From a virus: a DNA stretch of 40,590 bases. This document shows positions 8,087 through 15,767 of the stretch, piece after piece; the stretch's first letter is position 1; each line of letters opens with the position of its first letter. The notes under the pieces were generated by a model that did not search any database, had not been told where the DNA came from, and was given only the letters and a program-made list of their open reading frames with translations. The stretch is from the IMG/VR virus record IMGVR_UViG_3300006335_000050, positions 1-40,590 of that record; one strand, 5' to 3'. The translations under genes were made by a program, and so were the position numbers.

Positions 8087-9044
8087 TTACTAGCTCTTTG
8101 GGTATTTTACTATCTGCACTACTTACACAAGTTGGTGTTATACAACGGTGGGGTTCTTTAAATAAAGTAAATCCTTCGTCAATAGTACCTAACGGCTCGT
8201 CATGACAGCTATACCCTCTTTTAATTTCGCCTCCTGGTTCTCGAATAATACAACTTTGATAGCCTGCATTACACATCCACCCTTTAAACTTATTAAATTG
8301 ATGGGCATTTAATCTTTCTGCTTGATCTAAAGTGTACTCCTTTCCGTCTTTATCATATAATGCAAGTTGACTTATTTCTTGTTCCATATCATTTTGTAAT
8401 ATTTCCCATTGTTCAGAAGTATATCCTTCAACTACTGCACTTGCTATTTCATTACTTTGCGGTTTAAGAGTAACGTGTAATCCTTCACTTTTAAAACGTT
8501 CAGCTCTTTCATAATATTCATCAAACATAGCAGGAACCATAACTTGATTAATTGTAACTAACACTCCTTGCTCTTGCAAAAATTTTAGTTTTCCCGCAAA
8601 TTCTTTTTCATCAGAAAATTCTGCATGATAACTTGCTGTTATGCTTTTACGATCTAATCCATCTGTTGCTGTTAACCATTTGTTCCACCAATTAAATCCT
8701 GGACTAGCATTAGTAGTCATATGCACACTAAGATAATCACTAACCGGCTCTTTATATGCTTTAATTAAATCTATTAATCCTTTATATGCAGTTGGCTCAC
8801 CACCACTAAAACTAAAATGAAACTTCTCAAATCCATTAGCTCTAGCTTGGCTTTTAATTTGATCCATTGTTTGAATATACTGTTCAAACGGTCTGTGGTC
8901 TACAACTTTACTTTTAGCATACGGCCAACAATAACTACAATCGTAATTACAAAATCTTCCTAAGATCCAACTAACTGAAAAAACATTATTTTCCAGCATA
9001 GTTCTTTGTCCTAGTTTAACTATATTTTCAAATGGTATTGTCAT
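8076..9044 (-). CDS. Radical SAM enzyme with SPASM-like C-terminal cysteines
   Basis: This 322-residue protein has Cys32-x3-Cys36-x2-Cys39 in the context W-I-L-G-R-F-CNYDCSYC, almost the same as W-N-L-G-K-R-CNYDCSYC in the gene at 3536-4432, so the two are paralogues. FSFSGGEP follows near residue 82. C-terminal cysteines (MCNAG, SCIIRE, YSCHDE, CITPTC) suggest one auxiliary cluster. It overlaps the upstream gene by 4 bases and the downstream methyltransferase by 11. The strongly kept N-terminal half and divergent C-terminal half suggest a different substrate from its paralogue. Confidence 0.88.
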   Translation of the reverse strand: MTIPFENIVKLGQRTMLENNVFSVSWILGRFCNYDCSYCWPYAKSKVVDHRPFEQYIQTMDQIKSQARANGFEKFHFSFSGGEPTAYKGLIDLIKAYKEPVSDYLSVHMTTNASPGFNWWNKWLTATDGLDRKSITASYHAEFSDEKEFAGKLKFLQEQGVLVTINQVMVPAMFDEYYERAERFKSEGLHVTLKPQSNEIASAVVEGYTSEQWEILQNDMEQEISQLALYDKDGKEYTLDQAERLNAHQFNKFKGWMCNAGYQSCIIREPGGEIKRGYSCHDEPLGTIDEGFTLFKEPHRCITPTCVSSADSKIPKELVNEN

Positions 9045-10111
9045 GATATATGCTTTGTTGTATTAAAGATTGTTTTAGAACACGCTTTGACACACGTCAT
9101 ACACTTACTATCGCCGTGCCAATAATCGCCCATATGTTCCCATAGTATAATATCTTCATCAAGAACGCCATCTTTACAATTTGGTACTCCAATATTTTTT
9201 AACATATCTTTTGTATTTTGTGCTGTCATATTTCTTAACGCATGAATAGGTAACGTTTCTTCTAATGGATCTTCTAAATAATCACTACCTATCAAACAAC
9301 ACGAAAAAATATTTCCATACGGGTCAACATATATACCCTGGTCTTCCATACACTTCGGTTTAATAATAGCTTTACTAATTGCTTCATATCTAACATCAGC
9401 ATCTAATAAACTATCTAATGTTTTATTTGGTACTTTTTTATATTCTGATCGTGTAGCAGGTTCAAGATCGTATTCATAATTTCCATCTAAATCTTGAACT
9501 GCAAATTTATCCAAGTCATAAAATCTTGCAGTACTAATAAAGTTTACTTTTTGCACACCTTTTCCTAATAAAAAATATTCAAGTGTTTCAACATTATCTT
9601 GATTATGTTTAAAAACTAAACTGTCTACTCTTGCTACGCCGCCTGCTTTAATAAATGCTTCCATGTTATCAATAACTTTTGAAAACTTTGTATTTCTTCT
9701 GTACAGTTCATGCGTTCCTTCAAACCCATCTATGCCAAAAACAACTTGACTATGATTTACTGATCCTATTACAGGAGCAAGTTTACTCCACCACTCTTCG
9801 TTACGCATACCACCATTAGTATGAAGTGCTAATCTACAAGTAGGATTTGCATCTCTTACATACTGAAAAATTTCTAAACAATCTTGTGCAAATGCAGGGT
9901 CACCATAATTTCCACAACTATAAAAATTTGTTAACTGAGCTAAAAATTCTTTTGGGAACCATTCTTTAAATTCAGCTATACTAATATCTCCATTACGAAT
10001 AAAAGGTTTTGTAGCACCTCCGTGAAAATTTCTTGCACACATTGGACATTGTGCTTGGCACTTATCAGTTAGTTCAATATGAACTGTTTTTATATCCTTA
10101 ATTCTCTGCAT
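9041..10111 (-). CDS. Radical SAM enzyme, SPASM-type
   Basis: I place the start at the ATG complementary to 10109-10111, giving 356 residues and a 14-base overlap with the upstream stop; an upstream in-frame codon at 10207 would add 32 basic residues lying inside the upstream gene. The cluster motif is Cys18-x3-Cys22-x2-Cys25 (CQAQCPMC) directly after IELTDK, the arrangement common in SPASM enzymes. FGIDG and a long SPASM-like C-terminus follow: KCMED...GNIFSCCLIGSD, NCKDG and KCMTCVKAC. It is more like general SPASM enzymes than its neighbours and belongs to a different subgroup from the CNYDCSYC proteins. Confidence 0.88.
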   Translation of the reverse strand: MQRIKDIKTVHIELTDKCQAQCPMCARNFHGGATKPFIRNGDISIAEFKEWFPKEFLAQLTNFYSCGNYGDPAFAQDCLEIFQYVRDANPTCRLALHTNGGMRNEEWWSKLAPVIGSVNHSQVVFGIDGFEGTHELYRRNTKFSKVIDNMEAFIKAGGVARVDSLVFKHNQDNVETLEYFLLGKGVQKVNFISTARFYDLDKFAVQDLDGNYEYDLEPATRSEYKKVPNKTLDSLLDADVRYEAISKAIIKPKCMEDQGIYVDPYGNIFSCCLIGSDYLEDPLEETLPIHALRNMTAQNTKDMLKNIGVPNCKDGVLDEDIILWEHMGDYWHGDSKCMTCVKACSKTIFNTTKHIS

Positions 10112-10778
10112 TATATTGTTCTTTAAGCCATTTAAAATCATTAATTTTAAATAATGCTTCTCTATTACCTTGGTTCGCTTCTCCGTATTTTTTACCTGCG
10201 TTTGCACCCATTATAGCATAATCACCATTTGGCTTATCCATACCTTCATTACACCATACCATTAATCGCATTTCAGTTTCTTCGTCTACTTGTCCTCTAA
10301 TAAGTCTACTTGACAACTTAACACATTCGCGGAATGCACTTTTCCACGTATTAAAAGGATCTGTATTAAATGCTGTAATATTACTAATTTCTTCATGGGC
10401 GAAAAATTTATTACTAATACTAGTTGTCATATCAGGATGAGTAACATCCATATCTATTGTAAGTTGTCTTGGCAATAACTTTACACCACCATGACCGTAT
10501 TCTAAAAAGTTTACAGGGTTTTGGCAACGCCATACATGAACAGCATCATGATCCCATTTACTTGCAATATAATCAAACTTCCAATCTTCTTTTAACTGAG
10601 CATCTCCGTCTACTACCCAAAACATTTTTGTAAAACACTTTTTAGCCGCGGCTATATGTGCTTGATGTATTCCTTTCACCCCATGGACACGCTTGGCCAT
10701 AGGAAACCTTGCCTTTAAATCTTCGTAAACTTTATCTGCATTAGGTTCTTCATAGCTTATAAAAACAATATCATACAT
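10098..10778 (-). CDS. Glycosyltransferase-like protein (SYEEPNA/DGD family)
   Basis: The start is the ATG at 10778, preceded by GAGGAA 6 bases upstream; the TTG at 10790 would put the ribosome site inside the gene. The 226-residue protein opens with IVFISYEEPNADKVYEDL, then KRVHGVKGIHQAH and WVVDGDA. The DGD resembles the DxD metal/nucleotide-sugar motif of GT-A glycosyltransferases. It is a clear paralogue of the gene at 18558-19454 (SYDEPNA, KRVHGVEG, VDGD), but about 70 residues shorter. From what I recall such proteins occur in marine phages without biochemical assignment. The gene lies between the JmjC-like gene and a radical SAM gene. Confidence 0.6.
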   Translation of the reverse strand: MYDIVFISYEEPNADKVYEDLKARFPMAKRVHGVKGIHQAHIAAAKKCFTKMFWVVDGDAQLKEDWKFDYIASKWDHDAVHVWRCQNPVNFLEYGHGGVKLLPRQLTIDMDVTHPDMTTSISNKFFAHEEISNITAFNTDPFNTWKSAFRECVKLSSRLIRGQVDEETEMRLMVWCNEGMDKPNGDYAIMGANAGKKYGEANQGNREALFKINDFKWLKEQYNAEN

Positions 10779-10786
10779 CTTATTCC

Positions 10787-11329
10787 TCAATCAAAATTAA
10801 TTGATAACGATAATCTTTCTTCAGGAACAGTAACAACCTGATGTTGTGTTCCTGTAGGTATAACAATAACATCATTTTTATGTGTAACTAATGATTTGCC
10901 TCCAACTAACCAATCAGACGAACCATGTAACTGTTTAACTATAACCTCATACTCATGCTGGTGGGCAGGAAAACTTGCAGTTTGCGTTTTATTACCTTTT
11001 GATATATAAAAATTAGCATTAATAGGAGATCCGAATCCTAAAGTTAATTTTCTTTCTAATGAACGTAATTCAGCAGTTAAATCTAAGACATTAGAAATAA
11101 TAGCAGTAAACCCTTCATCATAGTAACTTTTAAATATGTCAAAATTTATAAATCCATCATGTTTAAATAAATCATAATGATTAACTGATACCCCCTTATT
11201 AGTAATAATTTCAATTGCTGGCTGTCCCCAAGGATATGAATGGGGCCATCTACGTCTTACTTTTAAGAAGTTTAAAACATCTGCATTTTTTAAATTTATT
11301 TTATGGTCAATAATAATATTTTTAAACAT
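10787..11329 (-). CDS. JmjC/cupin-like 2-oxoglutarate oxygenase homologue with HxH site
   Basis: This 180-residue protein has the second-half signature of RoxA-type JmjC oxygenases: AHQHEYEVIVKQLHGSSDW at residues 122-140, with VIVIPTGTQHQV at 154-165. The typical sequence is H-x-D-x-Y-D-V-F...Q...G...W. Here the alignable positions are His123 and His125, so the acidic iron ligand is replaced by His, with His163 as the third ligand. Such enzymes hydroxylate His or Arg on proteins using Fe(II) and 2-oxoglutarate; a three-His site would change the chemistry or make it a binding protein. It is shorter than RoxA (about 370 residues). It overlaps the upstream SGNH gene by 8 bases. Confidence 0.65.
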   Translation of the reverse strand: MFKNIIIDHKINLKNADVLNFLKVRRRWPHSYPWGQPAIEIITNKGVSVNHYDLFKHDGFINFDIFKSYYDEGFTAIISNVLDLTAELRSLERKLTLGFGSPINANFYISKGNKTQTASFPAHQHEYEVIVKQLHGSSDWLVGGKSLVTHKNDVIVIPTGTQHQVVTVPEERLSLSINFD

Positions 11330-12173
11330 AAGGCTCCAATTCTTTTGCTAATTGCTCGTGCAATATCCGTCCTGGATGGGCATTATCAGGAAAATCATCT
11401 GACTCTTTCATATAATTAACAATTTCTTCATAGTCGTTTACTATTTTTTTAAATTCTTCTGTTTCAGCTAAATCAGGTCTAAGAGCTTGAATATTATTTA
11501 GACCTTCCCAAGATGTAACTAAAGGTATATCTCTACCTAGTATTTTTTTCAACCAATCTTTATGAACGTGCTTAATAAAAGAATAATCGTTTTCCATTCC
11601 CCAAGTGCGTCCCCATCCTTCAATTACAATCCAAGGAATGTTTGTTTCATCATAAACACGTTGAGCACCTTCAAATGCAACTTGCACTAAAGTACGATCT
11701 AATTCACGAACTGTTTTAGTATAATCTATACCAGCTTTATAACTTGCTTCAAAATGTTTTTCTAAATCTATAAGACCAGCTTCACTGGATCCAAGTCTTT
11801 GCTTTTCAACTCGTGTATAATTTCTAATAGGTTCTGTTAACATCCAAATAATAAGATCAGGATTATAAAATGTTGAAGCTGTAAAGGGAGGTGCTAATCC
11901 TAATGCTTCTTCTGATTTAAAAACTGCGTCAAAATTTCCAGCACCACCAAAAGAATGATTAGCTACAGCATGACCAAATAATGTTTCTAAGTAATAACCA
12001 AATCCAGGCCAAACTACTTGAAAAGGTTTAGGATATTTTGAATCAAGATATTTGTCTTGATTAAAAGGTCTAAAAATAGTATTGTTATTGTTATTTGCAA
12101 CGCCAGGACCTGGAGTAATTTGTCCCCATTCACCTAACCCGTTACTGTCTCCAACTATTAATATTCTTTTCAT
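11322..12173 (-). CDS. SGNH/GDSL-type hydrolase-like protein
   Basis: This 283-residue protein begins with MKRILIVGDSNGLGEW, the block I GDS with the putative nucleophile Ser10. Near the C-terminus DNAHPG supplies an Asp-x-x-His pair like block V. Middle blocks are less clear: SFGGAGNFD (residues 73-81) can stand for the Gly block, and PDLIIWMLTE for the block with Asn/Thr. SGNH enzymes are esterases or acyl-esterases, often removing or adding O-acetyl groups on glycans. It overlaps the dehydrogenase upstream by 4 bases (ATGA). Together with the second SGNH protein at 14820 it suggests acylation chemistry on a sugar. No signal peptide is seen, so it acts in the cytoplasm. Confidence 0.65.
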   Translation of the reverse strand: MKRILIVGDSNGLGEWGQITPGPGVANNNNNTIFRPFNQDKYLDSKYPKPFQVVWPGFGYYLETLFGHAVANHSFGGAGNFDAVFKSEEALGLAPPFTASTFYNPDLIIWMLTEPIRNYTRVEKQRLGSSEAGLIDLEKHFEASYKAGIDYTKTVRELDRTLVQVAFEGAQRVYDETNIPWIVIEGWGRTWGMENDYSFIKHVHKDWLKKILGRDIPLVTSWEGLNNIQALRPDLAETEEFKKIVNDYEEIVNYMKESDDFPDNAHPGRILHEQLAKELEPYV

Positions 12174-13342
12174 CGTGTGTTGCCATAATAGATAACCTTG
12201 TGTTTAGTTGATTTATACTTTCTCCAAGGATCTACTACAATACTATCATCATTCAAGTAACAATATAATTCAGAATGTGCTAATAATACAATAGCACTAA
12301 ATGGTCCTTTCTGCGGACATATCAATGGATCAACTCTCATACAATGATATTCGACTTCTGAACAATAATGTCCAACTAACAAACTATAACTACCATCCAT
12401 TATATCTACTCCTGGTTTATAACTAATACCATTTAAAAGTATTGGTAGGTTAGTTTCGTTAGCTAACATGACTAATTTCTTAGCCATGTTTTTGGCCTGT
12501 ACTTCTCTAGCTTTCATTATAGCATCAAACATATCATATTGCAAGTCCAATTTTTGAGCCATATGCCGTAATGCAATATTATCTCTTGGGTGGCAAGATC
12601 CACCATCACCCATTCCTGCTGTCATATATTTTGAACTAATAATTCGTTTTTTACTTTTTGAAAGAGCGTTAGTGACTACATCGACATTAATATTACCTTG
12701 CTTTTCAGCAACATCTTGGATCATGTTAACAAATCCAATTTTCATACTAATAAAAGTATTATAAAAGATTTTAATACATTCAGCTTCGTCCCACGTTCCT
12801 ATTTCATAACGTGGTTTATTTGCCATTATAGTTTTATAAAACTCTACTAACTGTTCTGCATCAGAAGTTAGTTTTCCATCTTCAGTTCCAATAATTACCA
12901 TTTCAGGATTTATCATATCCCACGCTACAGTTCCCATAGCTATAAAATAGGGATTATAAACAAACCGTGTGTTGGTAACTAACTGAACAAACTCATTACG
13001 AGTAGTACCTGGCAAAACCGTACTAATAAGAACTAATAATTGTTCCTTATTCATATGTTCATTAGCTTCTCGTAAAACGTCAACTACAATATCATAACAA
13101 AAATCTTTGGGTTCTAAATGCGATGTCGGCGCTTTACCGTCATAATCAGGATGATGCGGAGTTGGTACAGCAACAAAAATAATGTCTTGATCTTTAACTG
13201 TTTCTTTTATAGTATTCTTAACAGTAATAACATCACTTTTTACTTCAGCAATATCATAACCAGTTACATCGTGACCTTTTTCAGCAACGACAGTAGCACA
13301 TGGTAATCCTAATTTTCCTAAACCAATAAACGCTATCTTCAC
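12170..13342 (-). CDS. UDP-glucose/GDP-mannose dehydrogenase family protein
   Basis: The start is a GTG at 13342, chosen because GGAGAG lies 8 bases upstream and the protein then begins directly with VKIAFIGLGKLGLP, the NAD-binding glycine motif. An upstream in-frame ATG at 13387 would fall before the likely transcript start. The 390-residue protein has the expected marks: VAVPTPH, STVLPGTTR, EAECIKIFYNTFISMKI with the catalytic Lys, GGSCHPRDN with catalytic Cys250, and GISYKPGVD in the C-terminal domain. These enzymes oxidise a nucleotide sugar to its uronic acid. It is the first gene of the ten-gene minus operon, behind the late-promoter element at 13388-13394. Confidence 0.9.
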   Translation of the reverse strand: MKIAFIGLGKLGLPCATVVAEKGHDVTGYDIAEVKSDVITVKNTIKETVKDQDIIFVAVPTPHHPDYDGKAPTSHLEPKDFCYDIVVDVLREANEHMNKEQLLVLISTVLPGTTRNEFVQLVTNTRFVYNPYFIAMGTVAWDMINPEMVIIGTEDGKLTSDAEQLVEFYKTIMANKPRYEIGTWDEAECIKIFYNTFISMKIGFVNMIQDVAEKQGNINVDVVTNALSKSKKRIISSKYMTAGMGDGGSCHPRDNIALRHMAQKLDLQYDMFDAIMKAREVQAKNMAKKLVMLANETNLPILLNGISYKPGVDIMDGSYSLLVGHYCSEVEYHCMRVDPLICPQKGPFSAIVLLAHSELYCYLNDDSIVVDPWRKYKSTKHKVIYYGNTR

Positions 13343-13370
13343 ACGATCTCTCCAATCATTATATACGTAC

Positions 13371-13377
13371 ATAAATA
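13371..13377 (+). promoter_or_regulatory. Late-promoter element (ATAAATA)
   Basis: cATAAATAc matches the T4-type late -10 element (TATAAATA core) 31 bases before the start at 13409, leaving a short leader. It lies in the 66-base gap between divergent operons, 10 bases from the opposing element on the other strand. No strong Shine-Dalgarno follows. Confidence 0.6.
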
Positions 13378-13387
13378 CGTAAAACAA

Positions 13388-13394
13388 TATTTAT
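13388..13394 (-). promoter_or_regulatory. Late-promoter element (ATAAATA)
   Basis: On the minus strand the sequence reads ccATAAATAtt, a T4-type late -10 element. The GTG of the dehydrogenase gene is about 46 bases downstream and has a good Shine-Dalgarno (GGAGAG), so a transcript from here would carry a leader of roughly 40 bases. It opposes the plus-strand element at 13371-13377. Confidence 0.6.
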
Positions 13395-13408
13395 GGTAAA
13401 AATTCTAT

Positions 13409-14686
13409 ATGATCCCTTTAATTGAATACATCAAAAGAAACGTATATATACGACAACCTGGGAGCTCACTTGCGTCTCAAAAATTTCTAGAAGCATTTAA
13501 CCGAAATAACTGCTTTGATCCTAAAATAATACTTCTTCATGCTTTGATAAAATACCCACGTTGGCATAAAGAGATTAGTCTATTCCCATACCTAAATAGA
13601 AAAATGTTCAAACAATTACGTAAAAATCCAAAAGTGTTTTTTATGTTAGATGCAAGTACTGAAGGATTTAGTACCATATACGGTAATACTCCATTTTTTG
13701 ATATCTTGTATTATAATTGTAAAAAATTCCATGTGCCACCAGAAAAAATAATTTTTATTTCATCTAATATGGTTGAAGAACAAAATTTAATCAGATATAA
13801 TACTGAACATGGTATAGATAGATCTATTAATGTTGCTTGTTTTAATAACTTTGAACAGATGCTTTTTAACATGAAAAAAGAAACATTACCACAATATGAT
13901 ATTGCATTCAATCCAGTGGCACTTGATAAACTTGTAGAAGCAAGATATCTTGAAGTGCTTAGAGATACTAAAAGATTTTATTACGGTGAAAAATACTTCT
14001 TAAGTCTTAGTAGGGTAAATAGACCCCATAGAATTTTAAGTGCTTATGAATTATTTAATAGTAAGATATTTGATAAAGGTATAGTGAGTCATAATAAAAT
14101 AAAAAGTACATCTGAAAATCTATATGCACTTTGTAGCACATTACCTGCAAACTGTGGCATAACACCAAATGACTTGGCAAGGTTTAGTAAGTATCTACCT
14201 TTAGTTGCAGACACTAACGACTTCGAAACTAATCACGCTATGGCATTAAATTCTCATTTAAATAATGCTACATTATTTCAAGTAGTAGGAGAAACATTCG
14301 CAGATGATTGTTGGGGCACTAGCAGATTCTGGAGTGAAAAAACATTTCGTTCTATATTTCATATGCAACCATTTATTGTTTGGGGGCAACCTAATGCTAA
14401 TAAAAATTTACAAGATTACGGCTACAAGCTATATGATAAAATGTTTAATTATAGCTTTGATACAGAAAAGGATACATATAAGCGTTGGACAATGATTCTA
14501 AACGTAATTAATGATACTGTAAAACACTTAAATAAAATGAGTAAAGCAGAACATTTAGAATGGCGGTTTCAACAACAAGATGTGCTTAAACATAACTATA
14601 AAGTAATGTATCGTGAAAATCATACTAAAGAGGTATTTAAAAAACTTGCATTTAAAATAATAAAACTAACAACATATGAATTATAA
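13409..14686 (+). CDS. Glycosyltransferase-like protein (exostosin/fucosyltransferase-like C-terminus)
   Basis: This 425-residue protein has no signal peptide or membrane segment. The C-terminal half has FLSLSRVNRPHR (about residues 197-208), then LFQVVGETFADD, FWSEKTFRSIFHMQPFIVWG and LQDYGYKLYD. Such a TEKT-type segment, followed by a pocket that ends in pFi.wG and a Gly-Tyr/Phe-Lys stretch, resembles the nucleotide-sugar-binding half of GT-B enzymes such as exostosin or GT10 proteins. The N-terminal half is unrecognised. It is the first gene of a three-gene plus operon behind the ATAAATA element at 13371. Assignment as a glycosyltransferase is tentative. Confidence 0.5.
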   Translation: MIPLIEYIKRNVYIRQPGSSLASQKFLEAFNRNNCFDPKIILLHALIKYPRWHKEISLFPYLNRKMFKQLRKNPKVFFMLDASTEGFSTIYGNTPFFDILYYNCKKFHVPPEKIIFISSNMVEEQNLIRYNTEHGIDRSINVACFNNFEQMLFNMKKETLPQYDIAFNPVALDKLVEARYLEVLRDTKRFYYGEKYFLSLSRVNRPHRILSAYELFNSKIFDKGIVSHNKIKSTSENLYALCSTLPANCGITPNDLARFSKYLPLVADTNDFETNHAMALNSHLNNATLFQVVGETFADDCWGTSRFWSEKTFRSIFHMQPFIVWGQPNANKNLQDYGYKLYDKMFNYSFDTEKDTYKRWTMILNVINDTVKHLNKMSKAEHLEWRFQQQDVLKHNYKVMYRENHTKEVFKKLAFKIIKLTTYEL

Positions 14687-14819
14687 ACCTGAAGAAGAAA
14701 AAGATAAAAAAAGAAAAGAACGCGAAAAACTAATGAAGAAGTTTCTTGCCAAGGGTGGAAAAATTGAAAAAATTCCATATAGCGTAACAAAAGAACAGTT
14801 GAAGCGAGGACAATTTTAA
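14676..14819 (+). CDS. 47-residue basic protein of unknown function
   Basis: A short frame starts at the ATG at 14676, overlapping the upstream stop by 11 bases, and ends one base before the ATG at 14820. The protein is lysine- and glutamate-rich, with a charged helix (residues 5-24) followed by FLAKGGKIEKIPYS and a basic tail. There is no cysteine, no signal peptide and no leader-core look of a peptide precursor. The exact fit between its neighbours and the coding-like composition support it as a real gene. A nucleic-acid- or polymerase-binding role would be a guess. Confidence 0.65.
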   Translation: MNYKPEEEKDKKRKEREKLMKKFLAKGGKIEKIPYSVTKEQLKRGQF

Positions 14820-15746
14820 ATGAAAATGTTAATTACTAATAAACCTAAAAGACTATTTACATTTGGCTGTAGTTTTACAGATTATATATGGGGGACTTGG
14901 GCAAATATTTTAGGCTATGAATTCCGTAAAGCTGACTTTTATAATTTCGGAAAAGCTGGTGCTGGTAATCAATATATTTTTAATGTATTAATGCAGGCTG
15001 ATGCCGCATATAATTTTACACACGAAGATTTAATAGTAGTCCAATGGACAAATGTAAGTAGAGAAGATCGATATTTTCACGCTGGACATCATGGTGTATT
15101 ACATGACTCAGAAACAAAACACGGAGCGTGGTCTACACCAGGCAATATTTATAGTCAAGATATTTACGACGAAGAGTGGGTTAAAAAGTATTTTAGCGAA
15201 TATGGTGCATTAGTAAGAGATTTAGCATTTATTAAAGCGGCTCATGGAATGCTTAAACATAAAACTCAATGGCATTTCATACAAATGAATAATTTAGTAC
15301 ATTACGTTGATCAATGGGATTCGAAAATAACACTTGACCAACCAAAAATATTTGGTAACAAAGAACGAATACGACAATTAAGAGAGTTATATGCTGAAAC
15401 TATAAGTATTCTCCAACCTAGTTTTTATGATGTGCTTTATAACAACAATTGGACTCAGAAATTTAAAGCAGATAAAAAATTAGTTAATAAATTTTTTCAA
15501 GATGGACATCCACACCCATTAGAACATTATGACTTTTTAAAACGCACATTTAAACACGAATGGAGACCTAGCACTAACGAAAAAGTTGGTGAAATACAAA
15601 AGAAATGGGTTAAACTAATGAACGATGTATCAGCTACTATACCAAAGTTTAGTATTTACAATGAAACAAAACGTTGGCATGATATGGCAAAGTTTGAATT
15701 ATGTATACGTCAATCTAACAATATCGATTTTAGAACACACCGGTAA
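14820..15746 (+). CDS. SGNH hydrolase-like protein
   Basis: This 308-residue protein opens with RLFTFGCSFTDYIWGTWA at residues 11-28, where GCS replaces GDS of block I and Ser18 would be the nucleophile. NFGKAGAGNQYIFN (around 42-55) looks like the Gly/Asn block, and DGHPHPLEHY near residue 235 is a block V Asp-x-His equivalent. It is a different subgroup from the SGNH protein at 11322-12173. It is the last gene of the plus operon and converges on the twitch-type radical SAM gene with a 17-base overlap of their ends. An acyl-transfer or deacylation role on a glycan fits the neighbours but is inference. Confidence 0.6.
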   Translation: MKMLITNKPKRLFTFGCSFTDYIWGTWANILGYEFRKADFYNFGKAGAGNQYIFNVLMQADAAYNFTHEDLIVVQWTNVSREDRYFHAGHHGVLHDSETKHGAWSTPGNIYSQDIYDEEWVKKYFSEYGALVRDLAFIKAAHGMLKHKTQWHFIQMNNLVHYVDQWDSKITLDQPKIFGNKERIRQLRELYAETISILQPSFYDVLYNNNWTQKFKADKKLVNKFFQDGHPHPLEHYDFLKRTFKHEWRPSTNEKVGEIQKKWVKLMNDVSATIPKFSIYNETKRWHDMAKFELCIRQSNNIDFRTHR

Positions 15747-15767
15747 GTTCAGGAAATGTTTCTAAAA
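15728..15767. repeat. Inverted repeat at a convergent gene junction
   Basis: TTTTAGAACA (15728-15737) and TGTTTCTAAAA (15757-15767) can pair as an 8-bp AT-rich stem plus two pairs past a one-base bulge, with a loop of about 19 bases. It spans the overlapping stops of two convergent genes and could end transcripts from both sides. The stem is weak and there is no clean U-tract, so this is a suggestion only. Confidence 0.3.

Noticed and set aside
9041-10207. A longer start at 10207 for the SPASM gene
   Set aside because: The extra 32 residues lie fully inside the upstream gene and are Lys/Asn-rich filler, while the ATG at 10111 directly precedes the conserved IELTDKC motif.
14676-14819. The 47-residue protein as a RiPP precursor for the radical SAM enzymes
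   Set aside because: It has no Cys, Ser/Thr/aromatic-rich core or leader-like boundary and looks like a basic binding protein; it is also not adjacent on the same strand to a SPASM gene.
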